A stretch of DNA of 64,000 nucleotides from Cudoniella acicularis (lineage: Eukaryota > Ascomycota > Leotiomycetes > Helotiales > Helotiaceae), in the NCBI GenBank assembly GCA_013054445.1, contig JAAMPI010000003.1, forward strand, positions 1-64,000, read 5' to 3'. This document shows, one piece after another, positions 43,662 through 55,435 of this stretch. Made by a program: the position numbers and the translations under genes. The notes under the pieces were generated by a model. That model searched no databases, was not told where the DNA came from, and saw nothing but the letters and a program-made list of their open reading frames with translations. The first letter of the stretch is position 1, and every line of letters starts with the position of its first letter.

Positions 43662-45448
43662 ATGACGAATGTTATAGTCATACCTGACCCAGAACGACAT
43701 AAAATGAAGGCTCCTGTCATTCCAGCTGAACTTGGAGCATCTACAACTCTGGTTCAGGCCAAGGGTAGTGGCGGAATTGACTCACTGGATGGGCCTTTTG
43801 GGATGGAGGAGTCATACCTTTCAATACCGCAACACCCGCTCGGCATCAAACCTTCTGGGAACAAATACACTGCGGCGAGCAATGCCAAAGATTCTATTAA
43901 TCCTTTTCAGGTGTTTCCCGATGAGATTTTAGCCATCTTTCTCGAATACCTCGACCCAACACAATTGCGTTTGCTTGGGTCTACGTGCAGATTTCTGTAT
44001 GCTTTCTGTAGGTTGGATGATATTTGGAAAACATTGTTCATCGAGTGAGTGATTTTTCTTTGTGGGGTTGTTTGCGTTCATGGGAACAGGAACAATACCT
44101 AAGTTTTGAGACCGACTTAACAAAGCGTCTTTCAACTTTGCGCTTTCGGCTTGTCTATTTGGGGTTTACATTTCTGAAAGATGCGCCACTAAGCTGGGCT
44201 TGGTATTTGAATTCCCAGCTGATTTCCATCTCATCGTAGAGACAATGCTAACTCTCTTTGGGTCTCAGATCAACTCAATCCAAATCCGGTTCCTTCACTT
44301 GGCGCGGCACTTGGCGATCTACATTACTGAATTTGGAAAAATCACAACTCTCACACATTTCCTGTGATAATGTTTTTTCGGATGTTTTGCACAGACCATT
44401 TCTCTGTACCCATACACCATTAGCACCATATGCCTCAAACATCCCCGCAAGAAACGCAATTTCTCGACTGGAAAACCTGTCACACGCCGAATTCTCAGAA
44501 AGCTGGAGTGACAAGCCCTTCATTCTCACCAAACCCGTGCGAGAATGGCCAGTTTTCAAGAGTTGGGATACTCAGGCTTTGCTGGAGCAGTACGGCGACG
44601 TTAAATTTCGAGCAGAAGCTGTGGATTGGTCGTTGAAGACCTACGCTGATTACATGCAAGACAGCAACGACGAAAGTCCTCTGTACTTATTTGACAGAAG
44701 TTTCGTTGAGAATATGAATCTTCAAGTTGGGGATCGTCAAGAATCACCATTATACTGGATACCAGAATGCTTCGGCGAAGATCTCTTTGAAGTCTTGGGC
44801 AACCAACGACCAGACAACAAATGGCTTATTATCGGTCCAGCTCGAAGCGGCTCAACATACCATAAAGATCCAAATGCTACCAGCGCATGGAACGCCGTCT
44901 TAAGAGGTTCAAAATACTGGATCATGTTCCCATCCTCTGGCTCCACTCCACCACCTCCAGGTGTATACGTGTCAGAAGACCAGAGCGAGGTTACCAGCCC
45001 CCTCAGCATCACCGAATGGCTTCTAGGCTTTCACGCCGAAGCAAGGAAGACACCTGGCTGTATCGAGGGTGTTTGCAATGAAGGAGAGATTCTCCATGTT
45101 CCAAGTGGATGGTGGCATCTAGTCGTCAATCTTGAAGCTAGTATAGCCATCACCCAGAACTTTGTGCCGAGGAGTCATCTCCCAGAGGTCTTGACATTCC
45201 TGAAGGAGAATATAGCTGATCAGGTTTCGGGTTTCAAGAAAGAAGTTACTGATCCTTATGGGATATTCGTCCAGGGAATGAAGAAGCAACACCCGGAAGT
45301 GCTTGAACAGGCTTTGGATGAGCTGAAGAAGAAAGCGGAGGGGAAAAAGAGGAAGTGGGATGCGGCAGTTGGAAATCAAAACGGAGAGACGAATGGAGGT
45401 GGATTCAGCTTCGGCTTTGGAGGTGACAGTGATGAAGAGATTCCATAA
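43662..45448 (+). CDS. F-box and JmjC domain protein (520 aa)
   Basis: Two exons, 43662-44044 and 44269-45448, are joined by a 224-base intron (GTGAGT, acceptor CTCAG); the frame gives LFIE-STQSKSG. The N-terminal part has an F-box (NPFQVFPDEILAIFLEYLDP, LRLLGSTCRFLYAFC). The JmjC core has YHKDP (His326, Asp328 as the iron-binding HxD), SAWNAVLRGSKYWIMFP and GEILHVPSGWWHLVV with His411 as distal ligand, so the 2-oxoglutarate dioxygenase site is complete. The C-terminus is Lys-rich and then Gly-Phe-rich with an acidic end (SDEEIP). It belongs with JMJD6-like F-box JmjC proteins; it may hydroxylate lysines in an SCF context, which is inference. A start at 43704 (MKAPVIP) is possible. Confidence 0.9.
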
Positions 45449-46824
45449 TGTAAAAGTATGCCTTCGTCTGTCTAGAATAATGGATCATGGTACATGTTGA
45501 AATCGGTATCTTTGGGAACGTCCCCGGATGTGAATCCTTTCCCAGACTCCCAGGGGAATTTAAGTGCAATAAAAGGCACGAATCCCGCCCTCCGAGTCTG
45601 AAAGACTCCCAGACTCCAATTTCCTATTTTCTTCTAATATATATTAGAAAATAGTAGTCGATTATCTTTTTTTAGTTTATATAGAGTTTAAGAGTCTTTA
45701 TAGATAGTAGAGAAAGGATATAGTTAGTATTATTATTAAGAGTACTTATTATAACTATATCCTGTTTAATAGACTATTAAGAATAGTTATTTAGAGTATT
45801 ATTAATAGTATTATTATTATAGATAATAAAAGAATATTAGCTTACTTTAGTTAAAACTAGATCTCTTTCTTAGGCCTTATTCTCTTTAAGCTATCTTTTT
45901 AGGTCTAAGATCTTAGTCTTAATAGTATTATATTTAATTTAATAGAGATAAAGATATTTAGCTTATTTAGCCTAAGTATAAATCTAGGTCTTAAGTTCTT
46001 ATTCTTCTTATTATAGAGTCTATTATGTCTTTTCTATTAGATATACTTCTTCTAAATACTAAAACGACGCTTACTAAGACAGAATAGCGAGATAGATAGT
46101 CTTTCTTAATATAGAACCTATATATAAAATATCTTATCTAAATATTAAATAGTAGGGTTAGTAACCCTAGCTAGTAATACCTTATTATATTAAATCCTAT
46201 AGATATATTTAGATTATATACCCTTATATCTTATCTTTTTTTAATATTATATTAAGAGATATTAGGTTTAAAATATAGGTTTAATACCTCTTCTAATACT
46301 AATCTTTTAGCTCTAATTAATCTCTATTCGCCTTTAAGAAATTATAGAATTCCTATTAAGACAATATCTTTTATTTATTAATTTCTTATTAATAAGATCT
46401 AACTTTCTCTTACTAGAGATCTTATCTTTAATATAGACATAATTAATAGCTATATTAATTTAGGATTTAATATTTATAGAAGTATAAACAGTTAAGGATA
46501 AGAGATATTAATTATTAGGTTATTTAATATTCTTAAAGACCTTCCGAAATAAAGACCTAAGAAAGACCTAATATAGTATCTAGATTCTCGTTTCTGTCTA
46601 CCGATTTAACTAGAGGCACGTTCTCCGAGGCTTAGTTATAGGTAGTAAGCACGAGTATAATAGGGGTAAGAAGAGATATTGCCTAGACCTTAGCGTATTA
46701 ACTTAATAGATTTAATAACTGTCTTCTAACTAAGTTCTCTATATTATATTATAATTATTTATAAAAAGTAGGCTAACTATATATTTATCTACTATTAATA
46801 TTATATTATATTATTCTTTAAATA
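45449..46824. repeat. AT-rich RIP-type filler
   Basis: From about 45,590 the composition changes sharply to short A/T words with stops in every frame. I recognise no coding remnant. Confidence 0.6.
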
Positions 46825-47039
46825 TGTGACATGGATCGCTAAGCTCTAGATCGCACTGCCCGCTAGGCCAAAAGACCATAGTATTCACCCGTAGGGGGAA
46901 TACGCTTAGCACGCTATATAAGACAAGAATGCACTATAGCTACGCTGCGGCCGAAGTCCGCCCGGGCCGCGTGACTAGTCGCGTGACTATCACGTGGCTT
47001 CGCCAAACAGTAGCGGACCTCCGACGCCATCGCATCACA
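46825..47039 (+). mobile_element. Solo LTR (215 bp) with perfect 5-bp TSD AAATA
   Basis: A GC-rich block (TGTGACATGG ... CGCATCACA) sits in AT-rich DNA. AAATA is present at 46820-46824 and again at 47040-47044, a perfect duplication. It carries GGCCAAAAG, then a hairpin (GTATTC/GAATAC with CCC/GGG), then GCTATATAAG and a CACGTG at 46991. The layout is that of the LTRs at 48841 and 49375, though most bases differ, so it is a related subfamily. Confidence 0.8.
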
Positions 47040-47787
47040 AAATATTATATTATAACTCTTAAAAAGCTTATAACTATTAATACTAATTTATTATTCCTAA
47101 TCTTTTAACTATACTAAATTCTATTATTCTAGTTATTAAGCCGATATAAAATTACTAGATTAATATCTCGCTAACTAAAGAAAAGGAAACAAGACTTATA
47201 TAAATAAGTATTTTTCTTATATATATAATATTTATCGGTATTATTATATCAGATCCTATTAAATATCTAGAATTCTACTTTTAGTTCGCTTAGAGGCTAT
47301 TTCCTTATAAACTATATTTAAAATTTAGCTATTACCTATTCTACTAAATAATAACTAAGAGTATATAGCTATTATAAAGTCTATATTATTCGATAAACTA
47401 TAATAGTACTTTATATACCTGTAGGTATTATAAGAAGATAGTTTAGCGATATAAGAAAGAATATTATAAGGTGTTAGAGTTATATAAAGGCTAAGAACGG
47501 AAAAGAGGTACGACTCTTAAAGTATCTAAGGTAAAGGAATAATAAAAGCGATATAAGAAGAGTGTCTACTATAAAATTAAAATACCTAATAAAACAACCT
47601 TTATAGACGAGTCTCTAATAATTCTCGAAGCTATAATATTAAGATTCCTAATAAATCTTAAGAACTAAAAGTATATTTCCTCGACTAATTATAATTATAA
47701 GAGTTTTATATCTACTATTCTACGGAAATTAGATATTAGAATACCTTAATCGTTTATAGATAGAAGTATGTTTTATAAAGAGTTTAA
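47040..47787. repeat. AT-rich RIP-type filler upstream of the chromovirus
   Basis: Stops occur in all frames and no remnant is recognised. It should be the older host sequence of the chromovirus insertion. Confidence 0.5.
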
Positions 47788-48221
47788 TGTTACGAATAGG
47801 GAATCACGTGTAGGCCTAGGCCTGAGGCTCGGCTATAACCAATAGGAACAGTATAGAGAACCAGGGTCCTAAGTCACGAGGATCATATGGCCAGTCACGT
47901 GACCGGTCAGGTGATAGAGTCTAAGGCCGAGGCTTGGCAGGGGGACCGATCGACCTTCGGCCCTTCGTGCTGTCTACGGCCTATAAGAATAAGGGATCTA
48001 TATAAGTAAAAGGATTTCCTTACTAGTTAGGAGCTTTATACTTAACTTACTTTAGTAATCTTATATTATATTTTAACTTACCTTTACTTATAACGTACTA
48101 AGCTTTCTAGTTAATAACTAATAATAGTATTACCTTACTTATACTTCTATACTACTAATCTAACAGACCTCCTGCTTACCTAAGACGCTGTCTTTAGTTA
48201 AGTAGACAACGATCTGTTATA
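47788..48221 (+). repeat. 5' LTR of the chromovirus (434 bp)
   Basis: It begins TGTTACGAAT and ends CTGTTATA, which is TGTTACA after a C-to-T change. CACGTG occurs at 47805 and 47896, AGGCCTAGGCCT near 47812, and a TATATAAG-type box near 47999. It matches the 3' LTR at 54808 over its whole length, except the middle third (47880-47960), which is very different in the two copies. Confidence 0.85.
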
Positions 48222-48840
48222 CTTTAAGTACTAGTCTTAAAGTAAGAGTATTATAACGATGGCTTTATAATCTAAGAACGTAACTACTAGCGTAAGTACT
48301 AGTAGAGTTAATCTTATACTAGACCTCGATAAAGGGATACCTAATATACTTATAATAGTAGTTAAGGTTAAGGTAAACAAAGGACTAAAGGTATTCGTTC
48401 CTAATAAATATAATAGGAAATAAGAGGACTTTAAGACCTTTATCTTATAAATAGAAATTTACTTTTGATTCTATAATAACAAGTTCGAAACTATAGACGC
48501 TTATAGTATCTAGGCTACTTTATACCTTCAGGGAGAGGCTATTAAATAGATCAAACTATTTCTAAGAAACTATCTCTTAGCTATAACAAGAGTATAAAGG
48601 ATAGAAGTATTAGCTAGGATCTTTAGGTCTTTTAAAGGATTTAAGACTAAGATTAGAAGAGTATTTAATAATATTAATAAAAAGAAAACGATAATATAAA
48701 GACTATTTAAACTCTATTAAACTAGATCGGTAATTAACTATATTATCGAATTCTAGAGACACGTAATAAAAACTAGATAAGATATAGATATACTAATAAG
48801 CTACTATAACTAAGGGTTAAAGGACAACGTAAAGGATAAG

Positions 48841-49568
48841 TGTGACAGCACGTGACTAGCGTGCGTAGCGAATAATATAAATAGCTTTTACTACTCGGCT
48901 ATCAGGCCAAAAGGCATAAGAATAAGGTTAGAGCCTTATTCGCTATTCTACTATATATAGTCCACACCCCGAAGTACACCCGACACGTCCCCGTCAGGGG
49001 CACGTGACGCGCATGTCACTCCAGACCTGTGACATCACCCCCTTCTTTAGCCTCGGCTCGTCCCGAGTCGGCGCCTTAGGCTCGTCCTAGCAGGGTTCGA
49101 CCTCTAGCGCTATACAGCTGCCCCGACTCAGCGCTTTGCCTCTAAAGGGAGTATCTTATATATAGTTAACCATAACTTTACTAGCCTTATAGGAGATCTG
49201 GTACGTATACCTATGCCAGCTTAGGCCCTCGCTATATAAAGGGGCGTAATGATAGTAGTCAGCTATATACGTATTTTATATAATCTTAGAGCGACTCTAA
49301 ACAGTTTCTGTCTTAGGCACCCCTCGCCAGCCGTAGCCGAACCTAGAGAGGTGCGACAGGGAACCTTATTCTTCTATGATAGCACGTGACTAGCGTGTAT
49401 AGCGAATAATATAAATAGCTTTTACTACTCGGCTATCAGGCCAAAAGGCACAAGAATAAGGTTAGAGCCTTATTCGCTATTCTACTATATATAGTCCACA
49501 CCCTAAAGTATACCCGACACGTCCCCGTCAGGGGCACGTGACGCGCATGTCACTCTAGACCTGTGACA
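48841..49568 (+). mobile_element. TRIM-like non-autonomous LTR element (728 bp), nested in chromovirus gag
   Basis: Two direct repeats of 194 bases (48841-49034 and 49375-49568) flank a 340-base internal region without coding capacity. The outer ends are TGTGACAG and CTGTGACA. ATAAG at 48836-48840 is duplicated exactly at 49569-49573, and removing the element restores the gag frame (DNVKDK then LARFD). The second copy of the repeat begins TATGATAG, which is the first copy's TGTGACAG with two transitions, as by RIP. This short LTR-internal-LTR form is a TRIM. Each LTR has two CACGTG palindromes, the GGCCAAAAGGC box, a hairpin and a CTATATATAG box. Confidence 0.87.
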
Positions 49569-50940
49569 ATAAGCTTGCTCGATTTGACTAGTAACCTGTT
49601 AATATTAACGCCCTAATTAATACTAGTATATAAGTCGATAACCGACTATATAAACAAATACGCGACTAAGCTAGTACAGGTAGGGGACGATTAGGGTATA
49701 ACGACCCTAGGGATAAACGATCTAAGAAAGGGTATTCTAATAAAAGAGAAGTCGTAATTATTAATAAGATAAACCTTTTAGTCGAGGAAAGAGAATAGCG
49801 ACTTAAAAACTAACTATGTTTTACCTATAAAACGGTAGGGCATATAGCTAGAAACTATAAGAAAGGAGGCCTAAAAAAGAAGGGCACGAAGCTATAGAAG
49901 AAACTAGTCTAAGAGTTCGGAATAACTGAACAGTTGCCTACCTGGTAGGAACCTACCAAACCTAGTAAGAATAGTAGCGAGACGGACGCCTTAATAAGGG
50001 ACCTAAATACAGCTATAGACGAATAGCTTAAAAAATAGGGAATATCGATATAGGTAGACCTACTACTAAAAGAGGATGATTCTAGGGACACGGTCCTTTT
50101 AGAATTTATTAATAGCGACGACGAAGAAAAGGACATCTAAACAAGAGACCTTCGAACTACTAGCGAAGAATAGCTTAAACGATAGGGAATATTATTATAG
50201 GTAAGGAATTAAGAGGATTTAGATTAGAAACTAAATAAACTAGACCTACTATTAGAGGTCGAAGAATACTAGGTATTTATCTAAGTTAATAATAATATAT
50301 AAATATAAAGACTATTAGTTAATAATAGACTAAACTAGTTAATAGATAAGCTATACTTTAAAGAGGATTAGGGAACATAAGACGAACTCGCCTTTAGAGA
50401 ACTATATTAAGTCACTTATAAGGATATACGAAGAATTATCTTTATAACCTAATATAACGAGTCAGGAGAACGCTATTATATCACTACTATACTAATCTAT
50501 AGAAAACGATTACCGATCTTCGATAAGGAAGTAGAACCTAGAAGCGTCTAAAAAATAATCAAGATAAATAATAATAAAAGAATCTAAGAAAAGACTATAC
50601 TAATAACTAGCTTAAAGGCCGATTACGCCTAAGACTAGATTATAAAAACAAGCGAGTTATAAATATATGTTCTATACTAACTTATAGAGGCTATAGATTA
50701 ACGTAGGGTATAGGAAAATCAACTAATAAACAATACTATTATTAAAGTATAAATCTAAAAAGCTATTATAACTATTAGTTATAAGTAACTTATTATTAAT
50801 ATTAAGCTAGGCAAAATTCTAACACGAGCTATAATAGATTCTAGAGTATAAAAGAACTATATTAATCCTAACTTCGCTATAAATCAACTAATCTCTATAG
50901 AATTACTAAAGAAACTATACTAGCTTACGCTCTTAAGAGG

Positions 50941-51890
50941 TAANCAANTANGGATNNACNGATAGGTNAGGANGAGANGCTAGGNANNTACCCCTAACTA
51001 TACTAGAAGGNNANTTTAAGGANATNNACNTAGACGTCGTCCTNNTTAAGAGANACCTANTAATCNTTAGNATATTATAGATTANNNAATATAATCTAAA
51101 TATCGACTAGANANTAAGTATAATAAACTTTATATAATANNAGTATAAGAAGNTNNANTNACTAACCGACCTATAAGANGTATATATAACCTTAAGCNAT
51201 AAGGCTANTAANNANGGTAAGTAGATATTAGAAATNNNGATAGATAAAACNGTTATANTATTATANTATTAANAATTNNTAANANTATTNNATAACCTAG
51301 NAGATATAANGGCNNTANTAGAANATANACTATANGATTATATAATCAAANTAAANGAANNGATANAGCTAATATCTAAAAAGTATNNACGATATAACNT
51401 ATAAACCTTANGGACGCTNNAGAAATATATAGAANAAGTANTAAGAAAANGNTAGATATAGAANTNAAANTNACCNNCTANTACTAATATANTNTTANTA
51501 TATAANAAANGNGATCTNAATAGACGACCTTATATAGATTATNAAGGGCTAAACGTNNTAATAATNANGGATATATACCNNATACCTAACNNNTANTACN
51601 TATANGATAGGCTAGTAANGGCTATTATATTTATAAANTTAGACTAATAAANTATGTTTAACTTAATTANNATTATAAAGGGNTATAAATAGATAATAGT
51701 ATTNCTCTTACCTTTANGATTATAAGAATATATAATAATACTATTTAGANTAANAAANANNCTAGCTANNTACTAGNNATAGAACNANNAAATTCTTTAT
51801 AGNTATNTAAGAGTNATAGTTATNTATTANNTAGANNATATCTTAGTCTTCTTAGAAANAGAANAAGACTATNTAATATATATAAAANAN
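50941..51890. other. N-rich, consensus-ambiguous block in pol
   Basis: Single N bases are scattered at high density only here and in a few other repeat spots. They look like positions where two diverged copies were merged by the assembler. Translations across it are unreliable. Confidence 0.7.
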
Positions 51891-54807
51891 GTTATATAAN
51901 TANTTATAAAAGTNNACTCTAGATTTAAGCTATCTAAATACTAATTCAGAATATAAATAATAATATTCTTAGGCTATGTTATTAGATCTAGAGAAATCGC
52001 TATTAACTTTAAAAAAACTAAAGTAATTATAAAATAGATAATACTATAAAATATTAAGGACGTCTAGATATTCTTAGGGTTTATTAACTTCTATTAAATA
52101 TTTATTAAGAGATATTCTAGATTAATAAAACTATTTATATAACTTATAAAGAAAGATATTAAGTTTATATAAAATAAAAAAATAGATCTAGTATTTAAAT
52201 AAATTAAATAACGATTTAAAGAGAAACCTATCTTATATAGCTATTAAGATAATAAGCTAAATATTATTAAGACTAATATATCTAATATCTAGACTAGAAT
52301 AGTATACTTCTAATATAACGATAATAATAAGCTATATCCTATAGCTTACTTTTTATAGAAAATATCGTCTATTAAATAAAATTATAATATCTATAAAAAA
52401 GAACTACTAGTTATAATAAAGGCACTATAGTATTAGAGAGTCTATCTTTAAGGAGCCTAATTCTCGATTATTATCTTTATAGACTATATAAACCTATAAA
52501 CTTTTATTATAATAAAAGTTCTAGATAATAGACGACTAGCTAGATAGTTAAAAGAATTAGTAGGCTATAACCTTATAATAAAACACGTAAAAGGAACTAA
52601 TAATACTAGGGCGGATATTCTTAGCTAAAAACTAGGATATAAGAATAATAAATATTATAAGGAAATAATAATCTTCTAGACTCTAGGAAATAGGGACCTT
52701 GCCCTAGTAATTAGAGAAATCGCGGCTATAGACAATTTAAGACTATAGATTAAACGAATCTATAAAGCTATAAGATAAGAAGTTAAGTATAACCTATACT
52801 TAGACAAAGAACTATATATAAAGGACAAGACTCTATAACGAGCTAAAATAAGGAAAATGTTTATTCTCTTAATAATAATCTAAGACTTTATCGCTGACTA
52901 GTATTCGCTACTAGTATACGGCTACTAAGGATTAAGAAGAACGTATAAGAGAATAGTAAAGAATGATTAGTGTCCTAAGCTAAGGTCGCTAGTAAACTAG
53001 ATAGTCGGCGACTATAATACTTATATCTAAAACAAATCTAGCCGCTATCTTTCCTATAAGTAGATAAGAACGATACCTATATTACCTATATTATAGAAAA
53101 CAATATTATAAGACTTTATTATTAAGCTATTAAGGTCCCTTAATCGAATAATAGGAGTAAAATATAACTCTATCCTAGTTATTATTAAAAGACTTATAAA
53201 GTACGTGATTCTAATACTATATATAGAAAACAGTATAATAGAAGACCTAGCCTATATGTTTCTAAAAGAGGTAGTTACTTAATATAGACTATTAGAAGAA
53301 ATTATATTAGATCGAGATAAGCTCTTTATATTAAAATTTTAGATAGTACTAACTATCTACCTTAGAGTTAAGTATAAGATATTAACGACGTTCTACTCTT
53401 AGATAAATAATAAAACTAAAAAAAATAAACTAAATAATTAAAATATACTTAAGATATTATATAAACTATTAATAAAACAATTAGGTAGAGATATTACTAA
53501 TAGTATAGTTCTCTTATAATAGCTCTATAATAGATATAATACTTATTATCTTATTCTATATAAACTATAGCTATAAACTTATAATATATTAAGAACTAGG
53601 ACTTATAGATATCGAGAACTAGTATACCTGGATCTAGGTTAACAAGATAAAAGTATTTTATATAAAATTAGTAAAAGAACTTAAATTTATAATAAAAAGA
53701 AACGCCTTTTATTATAACTAGATATATAGTTAGGAGCCTATCTTAAAAGAAGAGAATAGGGTCTATCTTTTTAGAAAAAACATTAATATAAAACGACTAA
53801 ATAATAAACTTAACTATAAGAAGATTAGACTATATATAGTTAAGACTATTAAAAGACTATTAATATTCGAATTAGCCCTACTAAAAAACATAAATATATA
53901 TCTAGTCTTTTATATATCCCTACTCGAAAAAGTATTATTAGAGACGCTATATATACCCTATATTAATATCTAACTAGTTAATCTAGAACTTGAATATAAA
54001 GTCGATTAGATCTTAAGCTTTAGATAGGTTAAAGATAAGATTAAGTATTTAATAAGATAAAAAGATTATTTATAGTTAAAAGATATTAAAGAACTTTAAG
54101 AGAATTTAATTAACTATTTTAAGAAGCTTATAACGTTCTACTAGGAATTTAGGTAAAGTCCTAGGATCTCTAGCCTAGTTTATAGTTTAGGTTAAGGCCG
54201 AGAAGGTCGCTATTAAGGCTATTACCTAGGGTAGTATAGAGCTTATACTATTACCTATCCTTCTTTTCCTTTTATTTATTAACTAACTTCTATTATTTTT
54301 TAGTATTTTATTTCTTAGCTATCTTTATAATATCTAATTTATCTAAATAGTAAAGACTATAAATAGATATCTTAGCTTCTTATTAGTTAAAGAATTACTA
54401 TTACTTCTAAAGATAGAGTATTTTTATAAAAGCTTTTTCTTTTTCTAGCTTTAGATAGTTTTACTATATTATAATAGCCTCGTAGTCGATATTAGATAGG
54501 ACCTTAGATTCCTAGAGGTTAGTTAAAAGGATCTTTATATTATAGGAAACCTTAGCCCTTATATACTTAGAGTATCGCACGCTCCTTTCCTTCTTTACTA
54601 TATACTTTCGGTTTTCTTTAACATAGCGGGAACAAGGAGACATAACAGTTCTAGTATTTTCGATATCATAGGCATAGTTTAGGCGCTCTTTAAGCTTAGT
54701 ATATAAGTCGTTAGTTATAGTGAAGGAAGAAAGGCTTTGCCTAGACAGTAACGTAGCGATATAGTCATTTAAGCGGATAGAACTATACTATAACTAATAG
54801 GGGATAG

Positions 54808-55251
54808 TGTNACGAATCNNGAANCACGTATAGGCCTAGGCCTAAGGCTCGGCTACGACTAATAGAGANCANCACGAGAGAACTAGGGTGCCTAAGCCAC
54901 GGGTGTCACGTGATCAGTCACATGACATAAGCGGATAGACAGGATAGTTGGGATAGTCGGGTTAGCCAGAACTATCTATGACTAGGGGCTAGCCTACCTA
55001 GGGTAGACTATCCACTAGTCTAGGAGATCTATATAAGCAGAGGGATTTCCTTACTAGATAGGAGCTTCGTACTTAACCTTTTATAGCAATCTTATATTAT
55101 ACTTTGATTATCCTTGTTTATAACGTGCTAAGCTTCCTAGTTAGTAACTACTAGTAAGATCGCAACACCTATACTTCTATATTACTAATCCGACAGACCT
55201 CCTGCTTACCTGAGGTAGAGATCTTAGTTAAGTAGACCTAGTTCCGTTATA
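54808..55251 (+). repeat. 3' LTR of the chromovirus (444 bp)
   Basis: It starts TGTNACGAAT and ends GTTCCGTTATA, parallel to the 5' LTR. CACGTG lies at 54889-54894. It shares the second half (GATTTCCTTACTAG, CTTATATTATA, ACAGACCTCCTGC) almost fully with the 5' LTR. It interrupts an older Gypsy pol copy directly after its end. Confidence 0.85.
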
Positions 55252-55435
55252 ATTTATTAACTTCTATTAAATGTTTATTAAAGACTATAATAAGCTCGCT
55301 AAGCCGCTAATAAACCTTACTCGTAAAAGAATTATATAGAACTTTAAAGACGACCTAAAGTGTCTATAAGCCTTTATAGACCTTAAAAGACGATTTAAGC
55401 GAGAACCGATCTTTAAATTATAACTAGAGGAGTTA
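55252..55435 (+). mobile_element. Fragment of a second Ty3/Gypsy subfamily
   Basis: The plus frame reads FINFY-MFIKDYNKLAKPLINLTRKR and then FIDLKRRFKREPIFKL, the region between RT and RNase H. It begins right at the end of the chromovirus 3' LTR, so the chromovirus is next to or inside an older element of another subfamily. The matching 5' part of the older element is not seen upstream of 47788. Confidence 0.65.

Larger units (their letters stand above)
47788..55251 (+). mobile_element. Near-complete chromovirus (Ty3/Gypsy LTR retrotransposon), RIP-inactivated
   Basis: The layout is 5' LTR (47788-48221), gag (about 48260-49900, interrupted by a TRIM-like insertion), protease to reverse transcriptase, RNase H and integrase (about 50800-53880), chromodomain (about 53990-54180) and 3' LTR (54808-55251). 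Gag shows KFETIDAYS and ATLYLQGEA; the zinc knuckle is altered from CxxC to CFTYKTVGHIARN, losing Cys. The chromodomain reads VKDKIKYLIR-KDYL with stops at Gln and Trp-like positions. CAA and CAG to stop changes are present throughout, so it cannot be expressed. A polypurine-like AGGGGATAG precedes the 3' LTR. The two LTRs differ visibly, so the insertion is old or heavily mutated. No clear TSD is found. Confidence 0.88.

Noticed and set aside
48256..49900. Separate cellular gene in the gag region
   Set aside because: Stops at Gln codons and the LTR context show it is a retrotransposon gag.
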